Source of the DNA: PNKC01 sp038323265
GTDB lineage: Bacteria > Chloroflexota > Dehalococcoidia > Tepidiformales > Tepidiformaceae
Direction of reading: 5' to 3'
Assembly: GCA_038323265.1 (NCBI GenBank)
Contig: JBBQGT010000079.1
Coordinates: 1-15,067 of the forward strand
DNA: 15,067 nucleotides
A program made the position numbers and the translations under genes. The notes below the pieces were generated by a model that saw only the letters and a program-made list of their open reading frames with translations, was not told where the DNA came from and did no database searches. Position 1 is the first letter of the stretch, and every line of letters starts with the position of its first letter. This document shows positions 7,728 to 13,423 of the stretch, one piece after another.

Positions 7728-8219
7728 TTAGAACGCGATGTCCAACCCGCCATTCGTATGCAGGTAGGCATACAACACCGCGACGATAACTCCGTACAGT
7801 AGATGTCCCATAAGGAAAACCGGGACGTCGGGCTTGCCGAAGTTCTTGGCGAACGCCCCGGGAGGGGTGATCCGTTCCGGCATTTCCGGATGCATTGCCG
7901 GCACCATTGCCAGGAAGACTCCAGCAATGACCCAATGGATGGCTCCGCCGAGAAGGCCCCAGAGCACATACCAGTCTGCAGCGCCGAGGAGATCGAATGC
8001 CCATGCATAAATGAGCCCAATAAGTGCGCTGGCGACCAGGTGAACCACGAGGCCGACCATTTTCCCAGCCGTCCCATGGATGCTCATCATGGTGCCCCAC
8101 ATGCGGGCGACATCCATCTTCAGGTCGACCCCGGCCATCTTTATCATGAGTCGCATCGCGAACATCACCGCACCGCCGACGAGGCCGGCTATGAGGGCTG
8201 GCAGGTACTCCACATCCAT
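7728..8219 (-). CDS. Four-helix membrane protein of unknown function
   Basis: This is a 163-residue, Met- and Gly-rich integral membrane protein with predicted helices at about 6-28, 52-75, 83-107 and 133-154. Between helices 1 and 2 lies MDVARMWGTMM (35-45). Before helix 4 a conserved-looking loop reads TPPGAFAKNFGKPD (118-131), and helix 4 starts with GHLLYGV (138-144). I recognise the general look of an uncharacterised DUF family but cannot name it securely. AAGGAG precedes two possible starts, GTG 8222 (spacing 5) and ATG 8219 (spacing 8); I prefer the ATG. It heads the apparent operon with the membrane-anchored dehydrogenase and the debranching-type protein, so it may help dock that dehydrogenase; this is inference only. 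Confidence 0.82.
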   Translation of the reverse strand: MDVEYLPALIAGLVGGAVMFAMRLMIKMAGVDLKMDVARMWGTMMSIHGTAGKMVGLVVHLVASALIGLIYAWAFDLLGAADWYVLWGLLGGAIHWVIAGVFLAMVPAMHPEMPERITPPGAFAKNFGKPDVPVFLMGHLLYGVIVAVLYAYLHTNGGLDIAF

Positions 8220-8262
8220 CACTTTTTCTCCTTAGGTGGGAAAGGCAGCATCACGACTCGCC

Positions 8263-8276
8263 ACTCAGATATGAGT
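8263..8276. repeat. Small inverted repeat, possible operator
   Basis: ACTCA-gata-TGAGT: perfect 5-base arms around a 4-base centre, about 45 bases upstream of the membrane-protein start. Its position in the leader region suits a regulator site, but arms this short occur by chance. Confidence 0.22.
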
Positions 8277-8418
8277 CTGCCACACGTTGATTCCTGTCGG
8301 TCGTGTTTGCAATGGAATCGCAACGCATCGGAAACGCCCTCGCACGCACCGCCCACGTTCTACGCGCACGGGCCGAACCTTCGGCTGGCCTGAAAGCTGC
8401 CGATCCGGTCACATTCAG

Positions 8419-8447
8419 TTCATGACGACGGAGCCAGATTGTGTCAA
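8419..8447 (-). promoter_or_regulatory. Candidate promoter of the membrane protein-dehydrogenase-glycosidase operon
   Basis: The minus strand has a perfect TTGACA at 8447-8442. The hexamer 17 bases on is CATGAA (3 of 6) and the one 19 bases on is TGAACT (3 of 6), so the -10 is poor. If real, the leader would be near 190 bases. Confidence 0.28.
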
Positions 8448-8536
8448 GAAGCCCGGTGCTGTCAGCGCGCGTTGGCAAGCGCCGCGCAGCCCGGCTCCGG
8501 TACGGTGCGTCCAGCGTTCTGGGGCCTCTACTCCCG

Positions 8537-9328
8537 TCACAATCCGCCCAAAAACGCCCGCAACGCAGCCCTGAACTCCACCGGCTTCTCCAGGTGTACC
8601 CAGTGCCCCCCGCCGAGCGTGCTGATCTGCACCTCAGACGCGGCCGCACGCACCGTCGCGTAGTAGCCCTCGGTCTCCTGCGCGTCGATCAGCGCGCTCG
8701 GCTGCCCCGCCAGGGCGGCCATCGCGCGATCTCCCAGGGTATCCATCTCCGCCGCCGTGAACTCGAACAACGCCGCCCAGAGCGCCATCCCAATTTCCGG
8801 CGGAGTGCTTTCCTGGAGCGACTGCAGCATCGCCTTCGACTCCGGCGGCATCAGTTCCGTCATCATCGAGCCGAGCATCTGCTCGCGAAATGGCATATGG
8901 GACTGTGCACCGCGAATCACCGCCTCCATGCTGCGCATCTGAGCGCTGAACGGCCGGAAGTCCAGTGGCTGGTCTTCGATCACGATCGCCCGCGCGAACC
9001 CCGGATGCCTCCCCGCGATGACGGAAGCCAGCATCCCGCCGAAGCTGTGCCCGACGATGACCGGCTTTGCAATGCCCAGCGATTCGCAAAGCGCAACCAC
9101 ATCGTTCGACAGAGCCTCAACCGAGTAGCACAAATCACGCGGCCGGCCAGACCCGCCGTGGCCCCGCATATCCGGTGCAATGCAGCGGTACTCAGATTTG
9201 AACGCTTCCATTGTGCTCGCCCAACTCTGCGAACCATCGCACCAGCCATGCAGGAAGACGATCGCCTGGTCGCCCTCAAGCGTGTCTTCGTAATGCAGCG
9301 TCACCGTTGGTCGGGTCAGTTCAGGCAT
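8537..9328 (-). CDS. Alpha/beta hydrolase
   Basis: This 263-residue single-domain alpha/beta-hydrolase-fold protein would hydrolyse an ester, C-C or epoxide bond in the cytoplasm; the substrate is unknown. The oxyanion motif is FLHGWC (25-30), the strand-4 loop is DMRGHGGSGRP (53-63), and the nucleophile elbow is GHSFGG with Ser95 as nucleophile. The C-terminal catalytic His lies in GGGHWVHLEKP (His242 most likely). The acid of the triad is probably an Asp near 215, in a stretch reading QPSALIDAQ where many relatives have GxxD, so it is less certain. The cap region (about 120-195) is Met-rich. GAGGAG lies 7 bases before the ATG. The gene follows the crotonase-fold gene by 21 bases on the same strand, so the two are probably cotranscribed and may act in the same acid-degradation route. 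Confidence 0.92.
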   Translation of the reverse strand: MPELTRPTVTLHYEDTLEGDQAIVFLHGWCDGSQSWASTMEAFKSEYRCIAPDMRGHGGSGRPRDLCYSVEALSNDVVALCESLGIAKPVIVGHSFGGMLASVIAGRHPGFARAIVIEDQPLDFRPFSAQMRSMEAVIRGAQSHMPFREQMLGSMMTELMPPESKAMLQSLQESTPPEIGMALWAALFEFTAAEMDTLGDRAMAALAGQPSALIDAQETEGYYATVRAAASEVQISTLGGGHWVHLEKPVEFRAALRAFLGGL

Positions 9329-9349
9329 CTCGGCTCTCCTCGAAATTGT

Positions 9350-10174
9350 TTAGCTGTTCGGCGTCAGGCCGGCCCGTTCTCCGCGCGTGCCTTTGACCGC
9401 CAGGTCCACCCCTCCCAGGCGGCGCATCCCTTCCACCCGGCCGGTCCCGCGGGACTGCATCATAATCACGTAGTCGGCAAACGCCCCCTCCATCGCGTTC
9501 GAATAGCCCTGCGCGTCCTGGATCTTGTTGATCGCCAGCTTCGACATGCGCAGCGCCGTCGTCGTGTTCTCGGCGCAGCGCCGCGCGTAGTTCAAGGTTT
9601 CTCGCTCAAGGGCCTCGGGGGCGTAGATGCGGCTCACGAAGCCCGCCTCCTTGCCCTCCTCCGCGCTGATGAACCGGCTTTCGAAGCACAGCTCCTTTGC
9701 CTTCCGAATGCCCACGTCGAACGGCACCGAGAAGTACTCAAGCAACCCGGCCAGGAACTTCGCGTCGCTCGCAGCAAAGACAAGGTCCATCGAAGCGGCG
9801 ATCATCCAGCCGCCATAAATGCAGAACCCTTCGACCATCGCGATCGTCGGCTTCGTGATGTTTCGCCAGCGTAACGTCAGGTCCAGGTTGTATCGCCGGA
9901 AATTCTCGTAAAATTCGATGCCCGAATCCGGCACCCCGGCGAGCGCCCGCGCCTCCAGAGATTCCGGCGTGCCAAGGTCGTGCCCCGAAGAGAAGTTGCC
10001 CCCGCTCCCTCGCAGAACGATCACTTTCACATTCCGGTCCGCGTCAGCCGCAGCGAGCGCCGTGTCCAGTTCATCCAGTAACCGGTAGCTCTGCGCGTTC
10101 CGGTACTTCGGCCGGTTCAGAGTAATGATCGCCAGCGCGTCATCGACCGCGTAAGTAACGTCGTGCAGTTCCAT
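9350..10174 (-). CDS. Crotonase-fold (enoyl-CoA hydratase/isomerase family) protein lacking the hydratase glutamates
   Basis: This 274-residue protein has the crotonase fold. Visible features are AIITLNRPKYRNAQS (15-29), the first oxyanion-hole segment FSSGHDL (61-67) and the second, EGFCIYGGWMIAASMDL (115-131). Aligned by eye with rat enoyl-CoA hydratase, the two catalytic glutamates (Glu144, Glu164) fall on Met124 and Leu144. The usual PxxGxxPGAGGTQ loop is replaced by EYFSVPFDVGIRKAKE (146-161). The CoA-thioester oxyanion hole is kept but ordinary hydration is unlikely. Similar GFCIYGGW proteins are common in actinobacteria. The frame is open 165 codons further upstream, but ATG 10174 begins the fold; the longer version would run into the divergent HEAT gene. 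It has only a GGGG stretch as a ribosome site. Cotranscribed with the alpha/beta hydrolase. Confidence 0.87.
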   Translation of the reverse strand: MELHDVTYAVDDALAIITLNRPKYRNAQSYRLLDELDTALAAADADRNVKVIVLRGSGGNFSSGHDLGTPESLEARALAGVPDSGIEFYENFRRYNLDLTLRWRNITKPTIAMVEGFCIYGGWMIAASMDLVFAASDAKFLAGLLEYFSVPFDVGIRKAKELCFESRFISAEEGKEAGFVSRIYAPEALERETLNYARRCAENTTTALRMSKLAINKIQDAQGYSNAMEGAFADYVIMMQSRGTGRVEGMRRLGGVDLAVKGTRGERAGLTPNS

Positions 10175-10184
10175 AGACAACCCC

Positions 10185-10201
10185 GCGAAAGTGATTTTCG
10201 C
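10185..10201. repeat. Inverted repeat just upstream of the crotonase gene, possible operator
   Basis: GCGAAA-gtgat-TTTCGC: perfect 6-base arms with a 5-base centre, ending 11 bases before the crotonase start codon. It could be an operator for a local repressor or a small hairpin over the ribosome site. Confidence 0.35.
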
Positions 10202-10244
10202 CAACTCTACCCGCCGATCCGTCATCTCCGCACCCACCGCCCAC

Positions 10245-10273
10245 CCGACAAATCCCGGCAACGGGTCTACGAT
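10245..10273 (+). promoter_or_regulatory. Promoter of the HEAT-repeat gene
   Basis: CCGACA (10245-10250) and TACGAT (10268-10273) are 17 bases apart, each 4 of 6 to the sigma-70 consensus including the important TAnnAT and GACA positions. The start would be near 10280, with GGAGG in a leader of about 27 bases. Confidence 0.42.
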
Positions 10274-10306
10274 GAAGAGAGAACAGACGCGCTTCGGAGG
10301 TGCATC

Positions 10307-10843
10307 ATGACCGATCCGAACGTGACCGAGCGGACGGCCACCCAACAACATCGCACAGACATCGCCGACCTCATTGCTGATCTCGGCGACACGGAGCGCT
10401 CCCGACGCATCAGCGCCCGCGAGCAACTGGTCATTCGCGGTCGGGCAGCGGCGCCTGCAGTCGCGGCCGCTCTCGCGAGTTCGAACGCTTGGGGGCGCTG
10501 GGAGGCAGCAAAGGCTCTGACCGAAATTCGAGACCCCGATGCAGCGCCCGCCATCGTCCTCGCGCTGGAAGACGAGGACGCGAGCGTCCGTTGGGTCGCC
10601 GCGGAAGCGCTTTCGGTGCTTGGCCGCAACGCGCTCGAACCACTCCTTGCCGGGCTGATCTCCGATCACGCCTCAGCTTGGACCCGCGAGGGCGCACACC
10701 ACGTCCTCCACGACATCGCCAAGGGCGATCTGCGCGACCTGCTGGCGCCCGTGCTCGCAGCTCTCGAGTCGGTCGTTCCCAGCGTGTCCGTCATGACCGC
10801 GGCCTACGAGGCGCTCGGCGCGCTGCGCGGCGGGCAGGACTAA
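10307..10843 (+). CDS. Small HEAT-repeat protein
   Basis: This 178-residue protein is made of helical HEAT-like repeats. Units of about 30 residues are visible at roughly 33-58 (RRISAREQLVIRG, AAPAVAAAL), 61-88 (WGRWEAAKALTEI, AAPAIVLAL), 92-118 (SVRWVAAEALSVL, ALEPLLAGL) and 124-152 (WTREGAHHVLHDI, LLAPVLAAL). A final helix (157-172) closes the solenoid. The pattern, an Arg/Trp before a helix with AAxAL then a Pro-hydrophobic helix, is the HEAT_2/PBS-lyase-like type. Such proteins are protein-binding scaffolds, sometimes linked to phycobilisome lyases, but there is no catalytic signature here. ATG 10307 has GGAGG 6 bases upstream; an extension to 10163 would run through the promoter and looks non-coding. 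It is transcribed away from the crotonase gene and its stop overlaps that of the convergent phosphoesterase. Confidence 0.88.
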   Translation: MTDPNVTERTATQQHRTDIADLIADLGDTERSRRISAREQLVIRGRAAAPAVAAALASSNAWGRWEAAKALTEIRDPDAAPAIVLALEDEDASVRWVAAEALSVLGRNALEPLLAGLISDHASAWTREGAHHVLHDIAKGDLRDLLAPVLAALESVVPSVSVMTAAYEALGALRGGQD

Positions 10844-11376
10844 CCGCGCAACGGGAACGTCCCGAAGAGCTCGACGCCGGTGTCCGTGTTCTCGCCGATG
10901 GCCAGCGTGGCGAGCCGTAGCGTCCACGAAAGCGATTGGTGGCTGAGCCACCCCAGCAACGCAGACAGCACCTCAGGAGTGATGTTCAACTGCCCGATGG
11001 TGACGTGCGGCATCCACCTGTTCGGCGCGTAGTACGGGAAATGCTCGGTACAATGCGGCGCCAGGGTGCGGTATAACTCCGCGTGTAGCTCGTCCAACGC
11101 CCCCGTCCGAATTACCGGGATGTAGAGGATCGGCAGTTCGCCGCTGAACACGCCAAGCCCGCTTGTCTCTGCTTCGAACGGCTTTCGCCGATTCGCGCAC
11201 TCCGCGACCACCCCGCGCGTCCCGTCCATGTCGTAGGCGCTAGCGAGGTGCACGGTCAGGTGCGGCAACGCCCCCGGGAATCCCTTCGCGATTCCGAACT
11301 CCCGCTCCATCTGCTCCCACAGCCCCTCAACTCGGGCGTGGTTCGCTTCATCCAGCAGAAAGATTATGCCGGGCAC
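10840..11376 (-). CDS. 2H phosphoesterase / 2'-5' RNA ligase-like protein
   Basis: This 178-residue protein carries the two HxT motifs of the 2H phosphoesterase superfamily: H39-L-T41 in PHLTVHL and H124-V-T126 in PHVTIGQ. The spacing of about 85 residues is normal for the LigT/cyclic phosphodiesterase group. These act on 2',3'-cyclic or 2'-5' phosphodiester bonds in RNA or nucleotides. The first strand GIIFLLD and final GVELFGTFPL complete the bilobed fold. The start is GTG 11376-11374, set inside the palindrome GGGCGTGCCC and without a clear ribosome site; the first beta strand begins there, so a later start is unlikely. A strong hairpin ends 4 bases before the GTG. Its TAG stop overlaps the TAA of the convergent HEAT-repeat gene. 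Confidence 0.85.
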   Translation of the reverse strand: MPGIIFLLDEANHARVEGLWEQMEREFGIAKGFPGALPHLTVHLASAYDMDGTRGVVAECANRRKPFEAETSGLGVFSGELPILYIPVIRTGALDELHAELYRTLAPHCTEHFPYYAPNRWMPHVTIGQLNITPEVLSALLGWLSHQSLSWTLRLATLAIGENTDTGVELFGTFPLRG

Positions 11377-11380
11377 GCCC

Positions 11381-11422
11381 GTAGCGTACCGGCGCGGGAG
11401 GGAACGCGCGCGGGTACGCTAC
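11381..11422. terminator. 15-base-pair hairpin between the haem-protein gene and the phosphoesterase gene
   Basis: GTAGCGTACC (11381-11390) is the exact reverse complement of GGTACGCTAC (11413-11422). After one G-G mismatch, GCGCG (11392-11396) pairs with CGCGC (11407-11411), leaving a 10-base loop. On the minus strand it follows the stop of the ferric-reductase-like gene by 17 bases, so it probably ends or slows that transcript. There is no T run after it, so it is not a standard intrinsic terminator; it also abuts the GTG of the next gene and could be a regulatory leader structure. Confidence 0.6.
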
Positions 11423-11439
11423 GAACTTACCTTTGCCGT

Positions 11440-12099
11440 TCATGCTGCTTTGGCGGGCGAGCCACGCTTCGCCGCCGCGCCAACTGGCTTCCGCGCTGGC
11501 CGCCTGCTCGCCGCGATTCGATACGTGAGCAACCCCGCAACGAGGGCCAGTGAAATCAGGTAAATGAAGCTCACCAATGGCACCGTCGTATCCGTCCCCG
11601 CCGTTACTCCGTGGATTAGTGAGAGGAGGTACGCGCCGAACGAGACGTAGTGCAGCTTCCGCCATGCCTTTTGTCCGATACGGCCGCGCATCCAGAAGCT
11701 CGCTGTCACGAGCGCTGTTGTCCACGCCGCGAACGTACCAAGCGCTACCCACAGCGGTTTGTAAGGGGAGGTGAATGGCACTAGCAACGACACTGGGCCA
11801 AAGTGCAGGAACCCATCGAACAGTAGCGAACCCGCGTGGATCCCGAGAAAGGTGAGCGTCAGCACACTAAGAAACTGATGGATCGTGAATACAAACGGCC
11901 GGGAGAGCAGCCCGTCTGCCGCCTTCGTGCTGACCAGTAGCCCGAATACAACTGATGTCGAGAGCAGGACGAAAGCGATCACCCCCGAAACACGGCTAAG
12001 CATCCACGGCAGCGTGCCCAGGTCGCCGGCGTTCAATGCAAGCCCGCCGAGCACGCTCGCACCCAGGACGCCGGCGGCCAAGGACAGGTCCCGATTCAT
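11440..12099 (-). CDS. Ferric reductase-like transmembrane (di-haem b) protein
   Basis: This 219-residue protein has about six membrane helices (near 5-22, 32-56, 68-92, 116-136, 148-165, 173-194). His74 and His88 lie in helix 3 (FTIHQF, GIHAG) and His150 and His163 in helix 5 (KLHYVSF, LIHGVTAG). Two pairs spaced 13-14 residues apart are the haem-b ligand pattern of the ferric reductase / NADPH oxidase / MsrQ superfamily. It should pass electrons across the membrane. There is no FAD/NAD domain, so it must rely on a quinone or a partner protein. The tail after 195 is basic (RRPARKP, AAKRG) and probably cytoplasmic. ATG 12099 directly follows the TGA of the 83-residue gene, with GAGG 9-10 bases upstream inside that gene, so translation is coupled. 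MsrQ is possible, but no MsrP gene is nearby. Confidence 0.87.
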   Translation of the reverse strand: MNRDLSLAAGVLGASVLGGLALNAGDLGTLPWMLSRVSGVIAFVLLSTSVVFGLLVSTKAADGLLSRPFVFTIHQFLSVLTLTFLGIHAGSLLFDGFLHFGPVSLLVPFTSPYKPLWVALGTFAAWTTALVTASFWMRGRIGQKAWRKLHYVSFGAYLLSLIHGVTAGTDTTVPLVSFIYLISLALVAGLLTYRIAASRRPARKPVGAAAKRGSPAKAA

Positions 12100-12351
12100 T
12101 CAGGAAGCCCTCGATTTCTTCGCCCTTGTTACGGTCACGGGTTTCGGCGTTGCAGTCTGCGCTTGTGCCGATGAGGCGGTCGAAGTCGATGCGCTGAAAG
12201 TGCCAGGTTGTTGCGAGGTGGTGGCGCTTTCGGTCGTACTGCTGGCCACGGACTGGTCGTGTTGGCTAAGCCACGCCGTCCCAAACATCGTCGCCGCGGC
12301 CGAAAGGCCGAGGATCGTGACTTTCATTCCGGTGTAATTCTTCTTCGCCAT
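12100..12351 (-). CDS. Small single-span membrane protein with Ser/Thr-rich, basic-ended tail
   Basis: This is an 83-residue protein of no family I recognise. Residues 1-10 are basic (MAKKNYTGMK), 11-28 form a hydrophobic helix, and 29-67 are almost all Ser, Thr, Ala and Gln. The end is basic (RAKKSRAS). The positive start suggests the N terminus is inside and the tail outside, as an uncleaved anchor or lipid-free signal sequence. Its ATG touches the TAA of the 92-residue gene, and its TGA touches the ATG of the haem protein. The Glu codons GAG GAG at the end of the upstream gene supply the ribosome site, GGAGG about 11 bases before the ATG. The tight coupling suggests a subunit or assembly partner of the haem protein. 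Confidence 0.75.
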   Translation of the reverse strand: MAKKNYTGMKVTILGLSAAATMFGTAWLSQHDQSVASSTTESATTSQQPGTFSASTSTASSAQAQTATPKPVTVTRAKKSRAS

Positions 12352-12630
12352 TTAGTCGTCGTCCTCCTCGTCGTGGTCGCCGCCTTCGTGATCGTCGTCA
12401 ACGCTACGGCCGTCGTGGCTGCCTCGAGATACCGCGGGAGCGGCGGTGACGGCCACGCTATCCGCTGGCCGTGCCGCATTGACCGCCGATTCGGTGGCGA
12501 GCGCAGCCGAGCTGGCTTCCACTCCGGTGGTCGATCCGCCGTCGCCGAAACCAGGCCGGATGATGAGCGTGCCCGCGATGAGCATGCCAGCGAAAACCGC
12601 GCCAGAATAGAGTGCCAGCCGACCGTCCAT
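12352..12630 (-). CDS. Small single-span membrane protein with acidic, His-containing tail
   Basis: This is a 92-residue protein with no recognised family. A helix at 6-25 (YSGAVFAGMLIAGTL core) anchors it. An Ala/Ser/Val-rich spacer follows (about 33-68). The tail runs SHDGRS and then ends DDDHEGGDHDEEDDD, a dense carboxylate and histidine cluster of the sort that binds divalent or ferric ions. ATG 12630 has GGAGG 8 bases upstream, a strong site; the open frame continues upstream to 12804 but overlaps the divergent regulator and looks non-coding. It is the first gene of the three-gene minus-strand unit and faces the response-regulator gene across 115 bases. Its tail probably lies outside the cytoplasm, judged from Arg4 before the helix. 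A metal-collecting role is inference. Confidence 0.75.
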   Translation of the reverse strand: MDGRLALYSGAVFAGMLIAGTLIIRPGFGDGGSTTGVEASSAALATESAVNAARPADSVAVTAAPAVSRGSHDGRSVDDDHEGGDHDEEDDD

Positions 12631-12745
12631 GATTGAGCCTCCAGAGTTCTGGGACTCAAGTTGCACCCTTTCCATGTGAGCTACGTGAGAACGAGATTGG
12701 AATGTTCCCATGATCGCGCTGTGGTAAATGTGTTCTGATTGATGC
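12631..12745. promoter_or_regulatory. Divergent control region of the haem-protein unit and the two-component system
   Basis: These 115 bases must carry promoters for both directions, but no good sigma-70 pair is evident. Candidate regulator sites are GTGAG repeated at 12676-12680 and 12685-12689 (9-base period; OmpR-type regulators favour direct repeats about 10-11 bases apart) and the palindrome GGAA-tg-TTCC (12699-12708). All are short and unproven. Confidence 0.3.
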
Positions 12746-13423
12746 GTGCACATCCTCCTCGTTGAAGACGAACGGCGGCTCGCCACGGCAGTGAAGCGCG
12801 TCATGGAAGAAGAAGGCCACGTCGTGGACCACGTGGACGACGGCGCCGACGCCCTCGCCCAGGCTCGCAGCGAACCCTACGACGCGATCGTCCTGGACAT
12901 CATGCTGCCAAGCCTCAACGGCTACGAAGTTGCCAAGCGCCTCCGGGCCGGCGGAGACGCCACCCCGATCCTAATGCTCACCGCGCGCGACGCCGTCCAA
13001 GACCGCGTCCAGGGCCTTGACGCCGGTGCCGATGACTACCTCGTCAAGCCCTTCGCACTCGCTGAGCTTCTCGCCCGCATCCGCGCCATCGGCCGCCGCT
13101 CACAGATGATCCCGGCCACCTCCAACACCCTCACCGTCGCCGATCTCGAACTCGACCTTCGCTCCCACGAAGCGACCCGCGCTGGCCGGCGCATCGAACT
13201 GACCGCCAAGGAGTTCGCCCTCCTTGAGGCCCTCATGCGCCATCCCGGCCAGGTGCTTACCCGCTCGCAGCTCCTCGAGCTCGTTTGGAACTACGACGTC
13301 CTCACCGAATCCAACGTCGTTGATACCTACATCCACTACCTCCGTTCGAAGATCGACCGCGATCCCGAGGCGAAGCTCATCCGTACGGTGCGCGGCGCTG
13401 GCTACGCGATTCGAGCCACCTAA
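12746..13423 (+). CDS. OmpR/PhoB-family response regulator
   Basis: This 225-residue protein is a receiver plus winged-helix regulator. Receiver: acidic pocket Glu7-Asp8, phospho-acceptor Asp51 (VLDIMLP), Thr79 (LTA) and Lys101 (KPF). The winged-helix effector domain (about 125-224) has the typical ELTAKEFALLEALM, TRSQLLELVW, VDTYIHYLRSKID and the wing RTVRGAGYAI. Phosphorylation by the adjacent kinase should let it dimerise and bind DNA, most likely the shared upstream region. The only possible start is GTG 12746, because an in-frame TGA lies just before it (12740-12742). There is no ribosome site, so the mRNA may be leaderless or nearly so. Its stop TAA shares its last base with the kinase ATG, so the two are translationally coupled. 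Confidence 0.95.
   Translation: MHILLVEDERRLATAVKRVMEEEGHVVDHVDDGADALAQARSEPYDAIVLDIMLPSLNGYEVAKRLRAGGDATPILMLTARDAVQDRVQGLDAGADDYLVKPFALAELLARIRAIGRRSQMIPATSNTLTVADLELDLRSHEATRAGRRIELTAKEFALLEALMRHPGQVLTRSQLLELVWNYDVLTESNVVDTYIHYLRSKIDRDPEAKLIRTVRGAGYAIRAT

Larger units (their letters stand above)
8220..8536. other. 317-base intergenic region, leader of the three-gene operon
   Basis: No convincing gene is seen. On the minus strand it holds the AAGGAG ribosome site of the membrane protein, a small inverted repeat (8263-8276) and an isolated perfect TTGACA (8447-8442) with only weak -10 candidates 17-19 bases on. The part from about 8450 to 8536 is downstream of the hydrolase gene; I see no strong terminator there. 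Confidence 0.55.

Noticed and set aside
8441..9874. Long plus-strand open frame (477 codons) opposite the hydrolase and crotonase genes
   Set aside because: It is Arg/His/Pro-rich with no recognisable domain, and covers two well-supported minus-strand genes; it is a GC-rich antisense frame.
10163..10306. 48-codon upstream extension of the HEAT-repeat protein
   Set aside because: It covers the putative promoter and is rich in Arg, His and Pro; GGAGG sits just before ATG 10307.
10175..10669. 165-codon upstream extension of the crotonase frame
   Set aside because: It would run antisense through the HEAT-repeat gene and its promoter; the fold begins at ATG 10174.
11440..12099. Calling the haem protein MsrQ
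   Set aside because: The four-His pattern fits the whole superfamily and there is no MsrP-type molybdopterin gene nearby.
12631..12804. Upstream extension of the 92-residue membrane protein frame
   Set aside because: It overlaps the divergent response-regulator gene and lacks a ribosome site, while ATG 12630 has a strong GGAGG and precedes a clear membrane helix.
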